Below, one piece after another: positions 46,291-58,326 of a stretch of DNA of 64,000 nt. A program made the translations under genes and the position numbers. The first letter of the stretch is position 1; each line of letters begins with the position of its first letter. Below the pieces are notes generated by a model. It made no database searches. It had not been told where the DNA came from and worked only from the letters and a program-made list of their open reading frames with translations. The stretch is from Vigna angularis (lineage: Eukaryota; Streptophyta; Magnoliopsida; Fabales; Fabaceae): contig NC_068971.1 of assembly GCF_016808095.1 (NCBI RefSeq), positions 15,047,501 to 15,111,500 on the forward strand, written 5' to 3'.

Positions 46291-46779
46291 CAAAATCTTT
46301 TTAACCTCATTGGAATCTAATCGAGTTGTCAATCCAGTAAAAGGGAAACTTAGTATTGTTGTTCTCATCATTAAAATAAAAACGACCCTTTTTTGTCACC
46401 ACGATCCTAAAGAAATCATTCTTAAATGATTGGAAGTAAGAACACAACAAACATGTTCCTGCGTGACTGACTAGAGAGAGCCAAATAACTGGATGCTGAG
46501 AAGAAGTACTATAAAAATGAAAAAAAATTAAGGTATGTAATTATGTCTTAAGGATTTACAAACAAACCAAATGCTTGAAAACAACCCCAATTATTTGGGT
46601 GTAATTGAGAGAGTGTTACATTCAAAATATGAATATATAATATACTCATCCTCAAAAGATAAACGAACATGAAATTAGATCAAGTTATATACACACTACA
46701 TTATTGTCATGACATGATATATTAATGATTTACGTCTTGTATATATGTATTTAATTATGTATATCTACGAATTAGATAA

Positions 46780-46782
<3 letters not shown>
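46291..46782. other. Intergenic, no gene seen
   Basis: About 490 bases with no convincing open frame. The end merges into the AT tract that borders the fold-back element. Confidence 0.5.
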
Positions 46783-46866
<84 letters not shown>

Positions 46867-47176
46867 TATATGAAATATATCTATCGGAATTAATTGTCAT
46901 TTATGGACAATTAGCAGGTATTAATATGTCAGATTGTCTTACGCTTTACAAATATACGGTATTATTAGGTTCAAAAATGATTGTACCTGGGCATCAATTG
47001 TATATTTATAGGACTTGTGACAGTTAAGTCCATTGATTAACCATTAGTGCAATATATTTTTAGGCAATCCAGTCCAATAATACTGTATATTTGTAAAGCG
47101 TAAGATAATCTGACCTATTAATACCTACTAATTGTCCATAAATAAAAATTAATTCCGATCGATATATTTCATATAG

Positions 47177-47266
<90 letters not shown>
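46783..47266. mobile_element. Fold-back element between two long (AT)n tracts
   Basis: Arms at about 46863-46970 and 47073-47178 are inverted copies about 108 bp long with roughly 90% identity (TACTATATGAAATATATC at the outer edge, CTTACGCTTTACAAATATAC toward the inside), separated by a loop of about 100 bp. Each outer edge runs straight into an uninterrupted (AT)n tract of about 80 bp (46783-46862 and 47181-47266), which also pairs with its partner. It is noncoding. The family was not recognised; a MITE is likely. Confidence 0.75.
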
Positions 47267-47270
<4 letters not shown>

Positions 47271-48709
47271 AGATTGACATACATATTATTGAATATAATG
47301 TAGATCTTTTGAAACAAATATTGTGATTGTGGCATTAAATATAATATTTTATTAATGAAAGAAAATATCTTTAACTTCATGTAATTAATTCCTATTGATT
47401 AAAACATCAAGTTGTAAGAAACTAAAAACGTTATGACATTATATTTAATAAGAGTTTTATAAATGACGTAAAGTGTAACAAATTACCTTGACGTCATAGA
47501 TATGTCATAGATCTAGGTGATGCTTCATACATGGTTGTGAATCAAATGTAATTTGTTGAATGCATGGCATTTGAAATGTGTGTACAGGGCAATAAATACA
47601 TGAATCAAGATAAGAGATTAATACAAGCTTAAGTAAATCATCAACCTACTACGAATTCATGGTGAATAAGTTATCCCATATTTAACTTAACAAAAAGTAA
47701 ATGAGATTTAGTTAACTCAATACTAAAGCAACAGAAATGGTGTATGAAGGAAGGATACAATGAGTGGATGGACAACGGTGGGAAGAAGCTCCAAAGTTGT
47801 AGAGGTGAGAGAGAAAAGATAACCAAAAGAAATAAGAAAAATGAAAAGTGATATTATTATAGAGTGTTATGAATTAGATATTATAAGGAAGTTTGTATGA
47901 GTATTTATGGATGTTTGATTGATTGCATGATGTTGTTATCCATGGAGGCTCCAACAGGATTGGTTTACACATGTTAGTTCTGTGTCTATGCTCGTGTTGG
48001 CCATGAGTTGGTGACGCAAGGATGTACGCAAGACAATGCACGAGTTAATGGTGTGGACCTTCTTGTCTCCTACAACTTTGGGGTGGAGGAGCAATTACGT
48101 GGCTTCTTTATACACTTACCATTTCATCATCATTAATTTTATTTTACTATTTATTCACATGTTTCTCTTATTAAATAATCCATTTTTTGGAAACTCACAT
48201 ATTATGGATAGAAAGATTTGTTGCTTCTCTCATTAATGCTGGAAAAGACACAATCATTTGGGGTTCCGAGTTCACACCATGTGTGCACAGGTCGGTGTGA
48301 ATCTGCAAGGAAATTTCACCTGGCTTGATTAGACCCAAACAATACCTGAAACTTCTATATATTATTTTATAATACAGATATGGAGCACACAATAGTATAA
48401 TTTATTATCTTGGATCTTCATTTATACAACTTATTAGGGTATATTCAAATTCTTATATCAGAATTCATAACCAAGACTATGATAGGTCACAATTAGGCAA
48501 ACTCACAAAAATGGTGTAATTTACTTTCTAAAATTATTAAAATAATATAGTTTTAAACTATTGAAGTCGTACCAGATTAATATAACTAATTTATATCACA
48601 TTATCTCAAATTGACATTATTTTAGTTAAAATTAAAAACAATTTAATATTACACCATTTTAATATAAAGAGTTTTCTTTTGGCATTCTTTTACCACATTT
48701 AAAGTGTTA
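47267..48709. other. Intergenic, no gene recognised
   Basis: A less AT-rich stretch around 47750-48120 (with GGATGGACAACGGTGGGAAG and GTGGACCTTCTTGTCTCC) has no sustained coding frame or known motif. It ends with TTTAA (48710-48714), the left target duplication of repeat C. Confidence 0.45.
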
Positions 48710-49389
48710 TTTAATGTCAGAATCATTAAAAACGTATCCAAATTTCTCTGAACGGACGTCAGGTGTCAAATAACGAGGATCCGAAAAATCAGATAGTGGA
48801 AGGCAGGTGTCGGCAGATGAGCGGACGTTCGTTTTAAGCAAAACTGAGTTTTTTGGAAAGTTTACACCACACTCTCTGCATGCATCTTCTTCTTCCAAAA
48901 CTCTGAAATTTCATTTCTCCTCCTTCTCTCTAAAAAGCTCTCCCTTCTCTCTACCAAATCTCACCTTTTCTCTTCTCCGATCACCGTTCAGGCACCATGG
49001 AAGCACTTCCGGCGTCCAAAGCTTCAGTTTGAACCGAACGGTTTCGAGTTCTGAATTGGTAAGTTCTCCTTGTATTTAGACGTTCGTTTCTGGCACATGC
49101 AAACCAAATTCTGGTTGCATGATTTCATATTGTCTGAGCCATTGTTGGTCTCTTGTTGTCTGGTTAATTTTTGAAGAGCTGTTGAACGTTGAGGGTAGAA
49201 GGAATTTTAACAGGCGAGCCATATTCTGTCTCTAGGACGTTCGTTCACGCTCAGAGATAAGGGAAGCTTATTAATTTAATTTGTATGATTATGTGTTGTA
49301 TGAACGTGCGTCTGCATTTCAAAATACCGTGCTTAAGTGTTCGGCCAAGCATAGTTGTGTATTGGTATTCTGTTATAAACTTAAGTATC

Positions 49390-49489
<100 letters not shown>

Positions 49490-50651
49490 ATTGTATATTG
49501 TAGTTATTCTTAAACACTACTCCAATAGTATCTTAGTATAATTATCAAGCCTCTCCTCTTTAAGATTAGTAGCACTTGGTCTTATATCAAGCGTTCGTCC
49601 TAATCAAGTGTTTGGTCTTACATCAGACACTCATTCTAGCTCCTTAAGCTAAACTTCTTAATAAGAGCGTTCGTTCAGGCCCACTAGGGTTCGCTCACTA
49701 TAGTGTTCAGTCATTAACTGGCATTCATTTTCTTGATGCTAAATTCAAATAAGCTAAGTAATTATAAACGTTCGGTTTCTTCATGAGAATTCTTCTAGTA
49801 TCATTCTTTGAATGTCTTGAAGTGTCTATATTCATTGAGTTCCAGCCTATAGTATTATTACTTGGCATGGTCTTTTCGGCGTTCGGTTGGAGCTCTCAGG
49901 AGTCAGTTCATCTAATTGGCTCACTTTGTAATGTACGTTCGTTCTAGTCGTCTCTGTTATATATGATTGTAACCGGTTCCTTCTCAAACCCGATAGTAAC
50001 CCTCTTTGATTTTAATCCTTTCAGGAACAGGAGACCTCTTGGTCTCGCTCCAAGTATTCGGTCTCATTCTTATTAATGGTTGAACATTCGGTATTTGGTA
50101 CCCTTATGGAGCTTTGTGAGAAATGTTTAAGTGAGATGAATAATAATGAAAGATAAGAGAATATGATATTGATTGAAATGTTTTGAATTATGGACGAGCG
50201 TTCCGGGGAGGAACGACTCATGAATGAATATTGAGATTGGTAAAGTATGAACGTGGGCATGCTAAGCTGGCGGTTCATCCTGATGTTCCGTGAGTACTCG
50301 TCCTCACATAGAGGAGGGTAGGTCATGTGTGGGAACGACAGGAAGTCCTAGTCCTTAGGGTTACTTTGGACAGATAGGACTAACCTCGGGTGGCAACTGT
50401 TGAGGGTATCCCAGTTACTACATCACTCGGGTGCACGAACGTCGTAGCTACACAGATTTCATACAGTCCGGACAGTCAGTGTAGTATTAGGCTTTGTATG
50501 AACGAAATATGAATTATCTTGTTTGTTTGATTTGTGAAATGTATGTTTATACATGAATTAAATTACATAAGCTTACCCTGTATTTCATGTCTTGTCATGT
50601 TATGTACGTCCGTCTTGTCATTGCAATGATCATCCGTGTGGATGTGAGCAG

Positions 50652-50725
50652 AAGGTGACGTACTTCTGGAAGAGACGCTGGAGGAAGAGAACCTGGTCGA
50701 GGTTGAAGTGAAGACTGAACAATAG
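50652..50725 (+). other. Short acidic reading frame (candidate 3' exon) in copy C
   Basis: After GTGAGCAG the frame reads about 24 codons including LLEETLEEENLVEVEVKTEQ, then TAG. It has the same length as copy A (74 nt), with about half the codons identical and several synonymous changes. As in A and B, an in-frame TGA sits just upstream. Confidence 0.4.
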
Positions 50726-50992
50726 GACGTTCGTTTAGTAGCTTAGTTGATTGTAAGGTGGTCGTTCGATCACCTTCTTTTTTTGTTTTACTATGACCGT
50801 TCGGTATCTTCTTTTGTGAACCGTTCGGTCAGAAGTGTACCTCTGTACAGCTTTAATTTCTCCTAATACTTTGTAAGGCCGTTCGGCTATGAACGTTCGT
50901 TCTCTCTTAGTGTAAGACTGATATGAATTATTATTAAATGTGATTATTCTATTATATAGTTTTAGACTGTATTTTTGGAAAGTTACATTTAA

Positions 50993-51792
50993 GCTTCTAA
51001 ATTTCTTGTATTCTATTTTCCCGAATGTTCATTTTCCGATCATCATTATTCTCTTGCAACCATCACATGTGGCGATTAAGTAGTTGTATATCATTATCTT
51101 GTTTTTCTATCAAACAAATGTATCTACCGTACCACTTTAAGAAAATCACCAAATTATATTTATTGAATGAAAAACACAATATGAATAATATTTTAAAAAG
51201 AAAAACTATCGTTCTATACTTGAAATAACCACGATTATATTGTGTTTGTATAGACAATTTAAAAAAGATGATTTATTTTTATAGAGAATATAAAATAATT
51301 TATTATATACTATGTTGTTTTAAGTAAATACTTTTAAAATAAATCAAAATTCTAGAATTTTATGAAACATTTCAAATTATAGTTTTAATTCTATAAAAAA
51401 AAGTTATCACATCTTTTATAGTACATAACATTTAACTAAAAAAGACATTGGGATTACAGTTATCCAACTATATAACTATAATTCAAATTTTATATATAAA
51501 AAGTTCTATTTCTAAAATTATTTAAACACTCAACTAAAAAGTTCAACAATTAACATCTATTAAAAAGTTCTATTTCTAATATTATCTAAACACTGAACTA
51601 AAAGTTCAATAATCAACATCTTTCATTCTCAATGTATGTTATTGAAACATCATTATCTTCTCACATCAATTAGATGATTATTGTCAAGAAGAAAGATCAA
51701 ACACAACAAACAAAAACACAAGTAATAGGGTATGCTAATTTTAAAAGAATCACACATACCATTAATACAAATCATAAACATTAAAAATCCAA
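50993..51792. other. AT-rich intergenic, no gene seen
   Basis: A sub-stretch near 51490-51610 contains AAAAGTTCTATTTCTAA twice with ACACTSAACTAAA, a small direct duplication of about 75 bp. There is nothing else of note. Confidence 0.5.
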
Positions 51793-52950
51793 TATTACAT
51801 CCATTAAAACCTAGTACAACTTTACATACATATATCTAAACGCCATATATGACTATGTGGATACATGTATTGGTGTCGAACTATTGAGGGACCTTATGTA
51901 TGGTGAAACAACATACCACCCAAACTATCACACAAGGTTGGTCCGTCAAACACCTATGGTCAAACACACTTGAGGCTAAGGACCTTTTGCTACTCCTCGC
52001 CACATAACTACCTCTCTCTACTTGGATAATTATTGGAGTCAGAAACATTTCCCCATTTCAAAACTCCTACAACAATACATTACACAAGCACAACACAAAG
52101 ATCTTCCCCATGGAATCCCCTTCCACATATTTAAACATAATACACTTTCATCATTTTCATTCACAAGACATTCACAACCTTATCGCCAACTCTATATAAC
52201 TTTTTAAAATACATACATTAAAATTACATATAAACCATTTATATCAAGTTTACATGCCAAAATAACATTGGAGAAACCATAGAATTATAAGAAGTTTAAA
52301 GCAAGCAAATTTAGGAAGAATATAATGGCGTTGAGCGACATACCCCTGCCCCCGAACTCCAACCCTTGCGCAAACTTGGCCTGAGCGACACCTTAGTGCA
52401 GCTAAGAACCAAAGCTCTTAGTTTTCTGATGTTGGGGCATCGCTTAGCGCCACTAAGCACCACAACAGAAGCTTAAAAACTTCATTCTTTGATCTAAATA
52501 CCCCCAAACTCATTCCAATGACCCAACTTGTATCGTTAACACTAAAATTTAATTTGAAACATGTTTATCCTTCGAATTTGATACCAATTGGCTTATTTGG
52601 TTAGAGAATTGGCCATTAGATCAACCTAACTATCCAAAAACACATAAAATAGATTTGCCATGCTACCAACCAGATTTTAGTGAACTAATTAGCTAAACAA
52701 GTCTTAAATGGCCCAACTACAGACCTTAAGCATCATATTTACCCATCCAACCCTTACTTCAAAGTTTCACCTATCAAAACCCCTCTTTTTAAAGCAAAAC
52801 TAGCATACCACATTTCCCTTTTACTACTTTATATTCTACAACAATTTTGTACCTCATTAAACATCACAACAACAACCTTAAAGAGTTAAGCAAATACCAA
52901 TTTACAATCTTACTTAGCATTATGCTTCAGTAGACAACATTCATTCTATT
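51793..52950 (-). mobile_element. Diverged repeat of family A-G, copy G, incomplete
   Basis: On the plus strand it starts TATTACATCC, one base from the TGTTACATCC form expected. It holds a decayed core (51880-52030, with CATACCACCCAAACT and AAGGACCTTTTGCTACTCCT) and a GC-rich island with GGCGTTGAGCGACA and GGCCTGAGCGACACC (52326-52400), the same words as copy D. The far end is not visible; the region passes into copia-type remnants at about 52979. Confidence 0.45.
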
Positions 52951-52978
52951 AGAAATAAGAGCTCTTATATCTCAATCT

Positions 52979-53400
52979 AGGGGGGGGAATTGGATTTAAT
53001 CTTTTTTCAAAAATCTTTTTCAAATCTTTAAAGAGTTATTGAATCTTGAAATCAATAACTAAAGATTAATTGAATCAACTAAGTGAAGAAAGATGAAAGA
53101 AAGATTAAAGCACACAAAGATTTATACTGGTTCAGCTTCTCACAAGCCTACACTAGTCTTCTCCCAACAACCTGAGTTGAGAGGCAATCCACTATATCAA
53201 ATTTGAGTTGAAAATACAATGAAACCCTCAATTACTATCATCAACACCCTTGAATCAGATTACAACACAAATAAGAGAGGAAACACTCACCTCACCCAAT
53301 GTGAATTTGGATAAAGCGCTCATAAGGTATTTAATTCTTTCCAACTGTCTTGGACAATTTTCACACTCGTGAGTACTCACATTGCTCTCTTTTATGTTTT
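52979..53400 (+). repeat. Legume retroelement end (polypurine tract plus LTR-like sequence)
   Basis: CTAGGGGGGGGAATTGGATT looks like a polypurine tract followed by an LTR start. The stretch with ACTGGTTCAGCTTCTCACAA and CCTACACTAGTCTTCTCCCA (53127-53170) is a sequence type I associate with dispersed legume repeats. This assignment is from recall of repeat style rather than a domain. Confidence 0.35.
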
Positions 53401-53428
53401 GACTAGGTGCATTCTTCAAATCTTCTAG

Positions 53429-53960
53429 TTAAGTTTTCAGACTTTTATTCTCCTTGTGTAGATTTTCTATTCTACCTTCTAGACTCATATTTTCACTCTT
53501 AAGCCTATTATTTGAATATTGTAGTTTTATATCCTCTTCATGTAATTCTTGGAATGCATCAAGTAATTGATAGTACCTGTCTTTTATACTTTCATCTTCA
53601 AAGCTACTCACACTGCTTTCTGAAGATATTGAGCCAGCCATCAAGCATAGATTTGTTTCCTCTTCATAACTTTCATCAGATTCACTTGATGAGCTTGAGG
53701 TACTATCTTCCCAAGCTATGTGGGCCTTTTTCTTTCTCTGGTTTTTACTGTTTGGATTGTTCTTCGCTTCTAGCTTTTGCTTTATTTTTAATCATTGCAC
53801 ATTCTGTCTTAATGTGTCCAACCTTGCCACATTCAAAGCAAGTTGGTGTAGCAACAAATTTTCCTCTTTTATTTGACCTTCTATTTCTTGCAAAATTAGA
53901 GTTAGCTTTATTTTTGAATTTCAAAAATTTGGAGAACTTCTTTACCATAAAGCTCATTGC
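53429..53960 (-). pseudogene. Copia-type gag fragment with CCHC zinc knuckle
   Basis: The minus-strand frame at 53745-53957 carries the zinc knuckle CFECGKVGHIKTEC after a Lys/Asn-rich stretch, typical of copia gag (UBN2-type) proteins. Downstream in another frame, 53429-53644 reads an acidic, Ser-rich and coiled-coil-prone segment (SSESSVSSFEDES, LHEEDIKLQYSNNRLKSEN) often found after this knuckle. A frame break separates the two. No protease or pol follows. Confidence 0.7.
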
Positions 53961-53984
53961 TTTGGTATCAAATTAAGGTACTTA

Positions 53985-54305
53985 TGTAATCGATTAATTA
54001 GACATTTATGCTTATAACTATCTCTTACAACTAACTTAACAAATTAGGTTATTTGTATAATGGATTAAACCTTTCTTTCTGTTTTAATCGATTATGGAAC
54101 TTAAATAATCGATTATTTTGCCACTTAGCCTAGTTAGTCATCCATTTACCTTTCTTAACAGATTATGTTATCTGTATAAAAGATTATGCCTTTATCTCTG
54201 TTTTAATCGATTATGAAACTTATATAATCGATTATAATATAGTGTTTTGCCCCTATTTAGTTTTCTAAGTGTTTTGGTTTAATCTAATGGATTATATCAC
54301 TTATG
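53985..54305. repeat. Cluster of TAATCGATTA palindromes
   Basis: Six full AATCGATTA sites plus several decayed ones lie within 320 bp. Two of the longer repeats pair TTTTAATCGATTATG with ACTTAWATAATCGATTAT. The cluster lies directly upstream of the gag fragment on the minus strand, so it is probably part of that element's LTR or leader. The same word recurs in the LTR at 63235. Confidence 0.7.
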
Positions 54306-54480
54306 TAATCGATTATTATTACCATAAACTAGATTTTCAATCTGTTTTAGGCTTATTTTACTAATCATGAATGGATTAATAAATCTAGCACTAACATGGT
54401 AATGATTTAAACACTTGTTATGCCATTTTGTTGGGCAAGAATGATTAAATTTATTCATCATCAAAAACCAATATATGTAG

Positions 54481-54867
54481 TGTTGGAAGTCCCACATCGA
54501 CTAGAGATAAGGCCAAATTATAATATATAAGTAAGGTGCAAACCTCACCTTACAAGCCGGTTTTGTGGGGATGAGTTAGGCATAAACTCACTTTCTAATA
54601 TGGTATCAGAGCCATGGTTAGAGCCTATCCTAGCGAGTTCTAAGTGGGCATTCTATTCTTCTCTTCCACCCGCAATCGGGCCGCTATCGGACCACCCAAT
54701 TTCTACTATCACGCACGAGATGTCTATACCTCGACGTGAAGGGGGTGTGTTGGAAGTCCCACATCGACTAGAGATAAGGCCAAATGATAATATATAAGTG
54801 AGGTGCAAACCTCACCCTACAAGCCGGTTTTGTGGGGATGAGTTAGGCATAAACTCACTTTCTAATA
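54481..54867 (+). mobile_element. Complete TRIM retroelement
   Basis: Two 120-bp direct terminal repeats (54481-54600 and 54748-54867) start TGTTGGAAGTCCCACATCGA and end ACTTTCTAATA. They differ at about three positions, so the insertion is young. The 147-bp interior starts with the primer-binding site TGGTATCAGAGCC (54601-54613, complementary to initiator tRNA-Met) and ends in a purine-rich GAAGGGGGTG. There is no coding capacity, so it must have been mobilised in trans. No matching flanking repeat is visible (TGTAG versus CTTTT). Confidence 0.9.
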
Positions 54868-55784
54868 CTTTTCTTGATTATTTTATAATTTAAATGAATT
54901 GCAAAAGTTATGATATTTCATTGTTGAAATTAAATTTGGAGATTTTTGTATTGAAAATTAGGGTTCAATATGGATGTGACAATAAATAAAAAACTTTGGG
55001 CATTTTGATGTTTGTGTGAATTTTCTATGACTCATTGAGTAAATTTGGCAGGAAAAAGAGCTTATTATGCAAATTTTGAAAAGAGAGGATGAAAACTAAT
55101 GAGCCTTGTCTAAATGTGTGATGTTTTTAGTAATTTAGTTTTTTGAAATCTTAAATCATAAAAGGTTATGGGATAGGTGTGATTCGTGTACATGTTTAGA
55201 AACATAAATGAGAATGTGTGAGATATCTGGTAACTGATAGTTGTAACCGTAAAATATGAAATTTAAGAAAAACTACATGGATACTGAGTGCATTTCTCTT
55301 ATCGTTGGGCATAGCTAATAGATTTGGGGCAAGGGTAGCCTGTGACTGTTTACCACTAGGGATTGGTCTTAACTTTAAAATTTCAAAATAAAATATCTTA
55401 AATACTAGTTTGAAGTAATATTGTATGGTTGAGGCCCCAAGTTGTTTATTTTCATGAAAAAATACTACTAAGGTATCAAAGGTATTAAAGGAGATTTTGA
55501 AATGAGATTATCCTAATTTAATTAGATCTTGATTCAACTAATATCTAACTCACATAAAATAGGACATTTAAATGGTGTGAGTTGAAGAAGGTTCTACATA
55601 ATAGACAATATGATATGAAAGAGATCATACTTAGGGAATTAGTAGGATTAACCATGTCATGACTTGGTTTAGAATAATGATCTAAGATAATGGTCCTGAT
55701 TATTCGAGGATTTGGTAGCAAACATGACAAATTCAAAATTTTTTAAGTCTATCCAATACACTACTATTATGGAAAACTATGTCA

Positions 55785-55839
<55 letters not shown>

Positions 55840-56129
55840 CAATTAAAGATAATGACATTTTAATTCTTCTCATATCTTTTACTATATGATTTAATTCTTT
55901 TCTACTATCTTTTTAAATGCATTAGCTTACCATGGTAAGGTGTTATGTTTATATATGTTGTTTTGTGTTTTTTTGCTCTGCAATACATTAGCAATTATAG
56001 ATGAAGATGAACCAGTAACTCTGGTTTAGATTATTAGTTTAATTAGAAATATTCTTTCATCATTCTATTTTTGAAAAAGTCTAAACAATTAATATCTTTA
56101 TATTCTAATAATATTGAATGATACACTTG

Positions 56130-56193
<64 letters not shown>

Positions 56194-57011
56194 TTATTTT
56201 CAGGAATTATCTCAATGGTTAAGTATGTCTATATTGTTTAATGAAATTTTAAGGATGTTATATTTTGTATAAGAATTTTAGCTTTTTTTTAATTTAATTT
56301 AATTTTAAATTTATTTTATTTTTATATATTAGTTAGATAAGACATTTTAAATTTATTAAATCTTAACTTTTATTTAAATTAAATGATGTAAATATTAAAT
56401 AAATTTTAATTATTCAAAAATATTAATAGATAATGTTTTTAATTTACCTCAATTAATATTAATATTTTGATCAAAGTTTGTAAGCTTTTTTCTATTGACA
56501 AAAAAAATATCGATTATAGTATCTTTTTCTCTATTGATTTTAATTAAGATTAGTTTATATTAACGATAATGATTTAGGTTGATATTAATGAGAGTTATTT
56601 TTACGATGTTGTTAATTGAAACTCTTTTGTCAATTTTGGGCAATCAGGTGAAAATTTTCTCATCGATGGAATTTTTTTTATTGAAAATCTTAATTGATAT
56701 CAATTAAAAGTTTTTCTAATCAACAATAAACTTAATAAAAGTATAGTTTATATTCGTTAAAAAATAGTGTCCCTAGGTGTAGTAAAAAATATTCTAACTC
56801 ATGTGCGAAAAATAACACTAATCTACAATAACAATAACAAAATAATCACTTCAACAATATCTTTATAATAATGAAATGAACAATACTTTGACTTGAATTA
56901 AGTTGTCCAAAGAATATATGAAGAGAAAAAACGTAACTTTGAGAATATAAAAGTTTCTAAATTTACTTTTTTTTAAGTAAAATTTAAAATTATTTAATTT
57001 TAAGTGTTAAA
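54868..57011. other. Intergenic with two (AT)n tracts and possible CACTA debris
   Basis: (AT)n runs lie at 55789-55834 and 56132-56189. Bases 56440-56785 contain ATTGATATYAATTAA-type inverted words and end AGTGTCCCTAGGTGTAGTAA, resembling a CACTA subterminal region, but no opposite terminus was found. No gene. Confidence 0.45.
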
Positions 57012-57608
57012 TGTGAAAACCTAAAAAATAGAATATTAAAGTTGATAGATGATTTAAATTAATGAGATTATATTATTTTAATGTTAAAGTTTGATAATAT
57101 AAATAGAAATGTTGAAACACGTCTCATTATTTAAAACGTGTACTATCTCTCTAGAACTGTTTTTCTAGACTTTCTCTCTCTTCTTTCTAAGTTTTTTAAC
57201 TTATGAGTCATCATTTTTTTTTTACGATTAGGAAGTACCTAGGTGATCACGACAATGATATCTTCAACTTCGGCTTTCTAAAATAAGTAAGTTAGTTTCT
57301 ACTATGTTCTTAAGTTGAGCTTCTTTCTTGCATGTGAGAAGATTCTCTAGTTGCATGTATAATCCTAGATTTTCTGTGTGTTTTTTGATGATCATTAGTC
57401 CCAATGGTCTACTTGAATTACGATATGTAGGTATAAATAAAGTTTTATGAGCTAAGACAGCGTACTTACTTTCTAGAGCCATTTAAGCTTTTCAACCAAG
57501 TAAGGAAAGCTAATAATTTCTTTAATTTAGTGTTAAGAAGTATGAATGTATGTTAGATAAGTTGTAATGATTGTTGAATGTGTTGATAGGGCGAGCCTAG
57601 TCTCTACA
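57012..57608 (+). mobile_element. Truncated repeat of family A-G, copy E
   Basis: It opens TGTGAAAACCT, close to the TGTAAAACCC of copy B, and continues with a CT-rich leader (57150-57200) and TTTTTTGATGATCATTAGTC at 57383, equivalent to the 5' third of copies D and F. It stops exactly where the TRIM palindrome begins at 57609. The remainder is not found on the other side, so the 3' part was lost. Confidence 0.45.
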
Positions 57609-57975
57609 TATTAGAAAGTGAGTTTATGCCTAACTCATCCCCACAAAACCGGCTTGTAAGGTGAGGTTTGCACCTCACTTATATATTATCCTTTGGCCTT
57701 ATCTCTAGTCGATGTGGGACTTCCAACACACCCCCTTCACGCCGAGGTATAGACATCTCGTGCGTGATAGTAGAAATTGGGTGGTCCGATAGCGGCCCGA
57801 TTGCGGGTGGAAGAGAAGAATAGAATGCCCACTTAGAACTCGCTAGGATAGGCTCTAACCTGGCTCTGATACCATATTAGAAAGTGAGTTTATGCCTAAC
57901 TCATCCCCACAAAACCGGCTTGTAGGGTGAGGTTTGCACCTCACTTATATATTATCATTTGGCCTTATCTCTAGT
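57609..57975 (-). mobile_element. TRIM retroelement, left half of an inverted pair
   Basis: In the minus direction it has an intact outer 120-bp terminal repeat (57609-57728), an interior ending at the primer site (inverted GGCTCTGATACCA at 57862-57874) and an inner terminal repeat missing its first 19 or so bases (57875-57975). It is nearly identical to the copy at 54481. Confidence 0.9.
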
Positions 57976-58292
57976 TACAAGCCGGTTTTGTGGGGATGAG
58001 TTAGGCATAAACTCACTTTCTAATATGGTATCAGAGCCATGGTTAGAGCCTATCCTAGCGAGTTCTAAGTGGGCATTCTATTCTTCTCTTCCACCCGCAA
58101 TCGGGCCGCTATCGGACCACCCAATTTCTACTATCACGCACGAGATGTCTATACCTCGGCGTTAAGGGGGTGTGTTGGAAGTCCCACATCGACTAGAGAT
58201 AAGGCCAAATTATAATATATAAGTGAGGTGCAAACCTCAACCTACAAGCCGGTTTTGTGAGGTTGAGTTAGGCTTAAAACTCACTACTAATA
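57976..58292 (+). mobile_element. TRIM retroelement, right half of an inverted pair
   Basis: It begins within a terminal repeat (TACAAGCCGGTTTTGTGGGG, last 50 bp only), then the primer site TGGTATCAGAGCC (58026-58038), interior and a full terminal repeat (58173-58292). It faces away from the left element. The last terminal repeat shows a few private changes near 58255-58292. Confidence 0.9.
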
Positions 58293-58326
58293 AAAAGATT
58301 CTAAATTATTAGCTCCCTTACCTAAG

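Noticed and set aside
47060..47380. 106-codon minus-strand frame of alternating Ile-Tyr
   Set aside because: It is the translation of the (AT)n tract beside the fold-back element and has no start context or domain.
54600..54797. 65-codon frame running through the TRIM (and its twin at 57959-58165)
   Set aside because: It spans the primer-binding site and terminal repeat of a known noncoding element type. Its openness in two copies reflects near-identity, not constraint.
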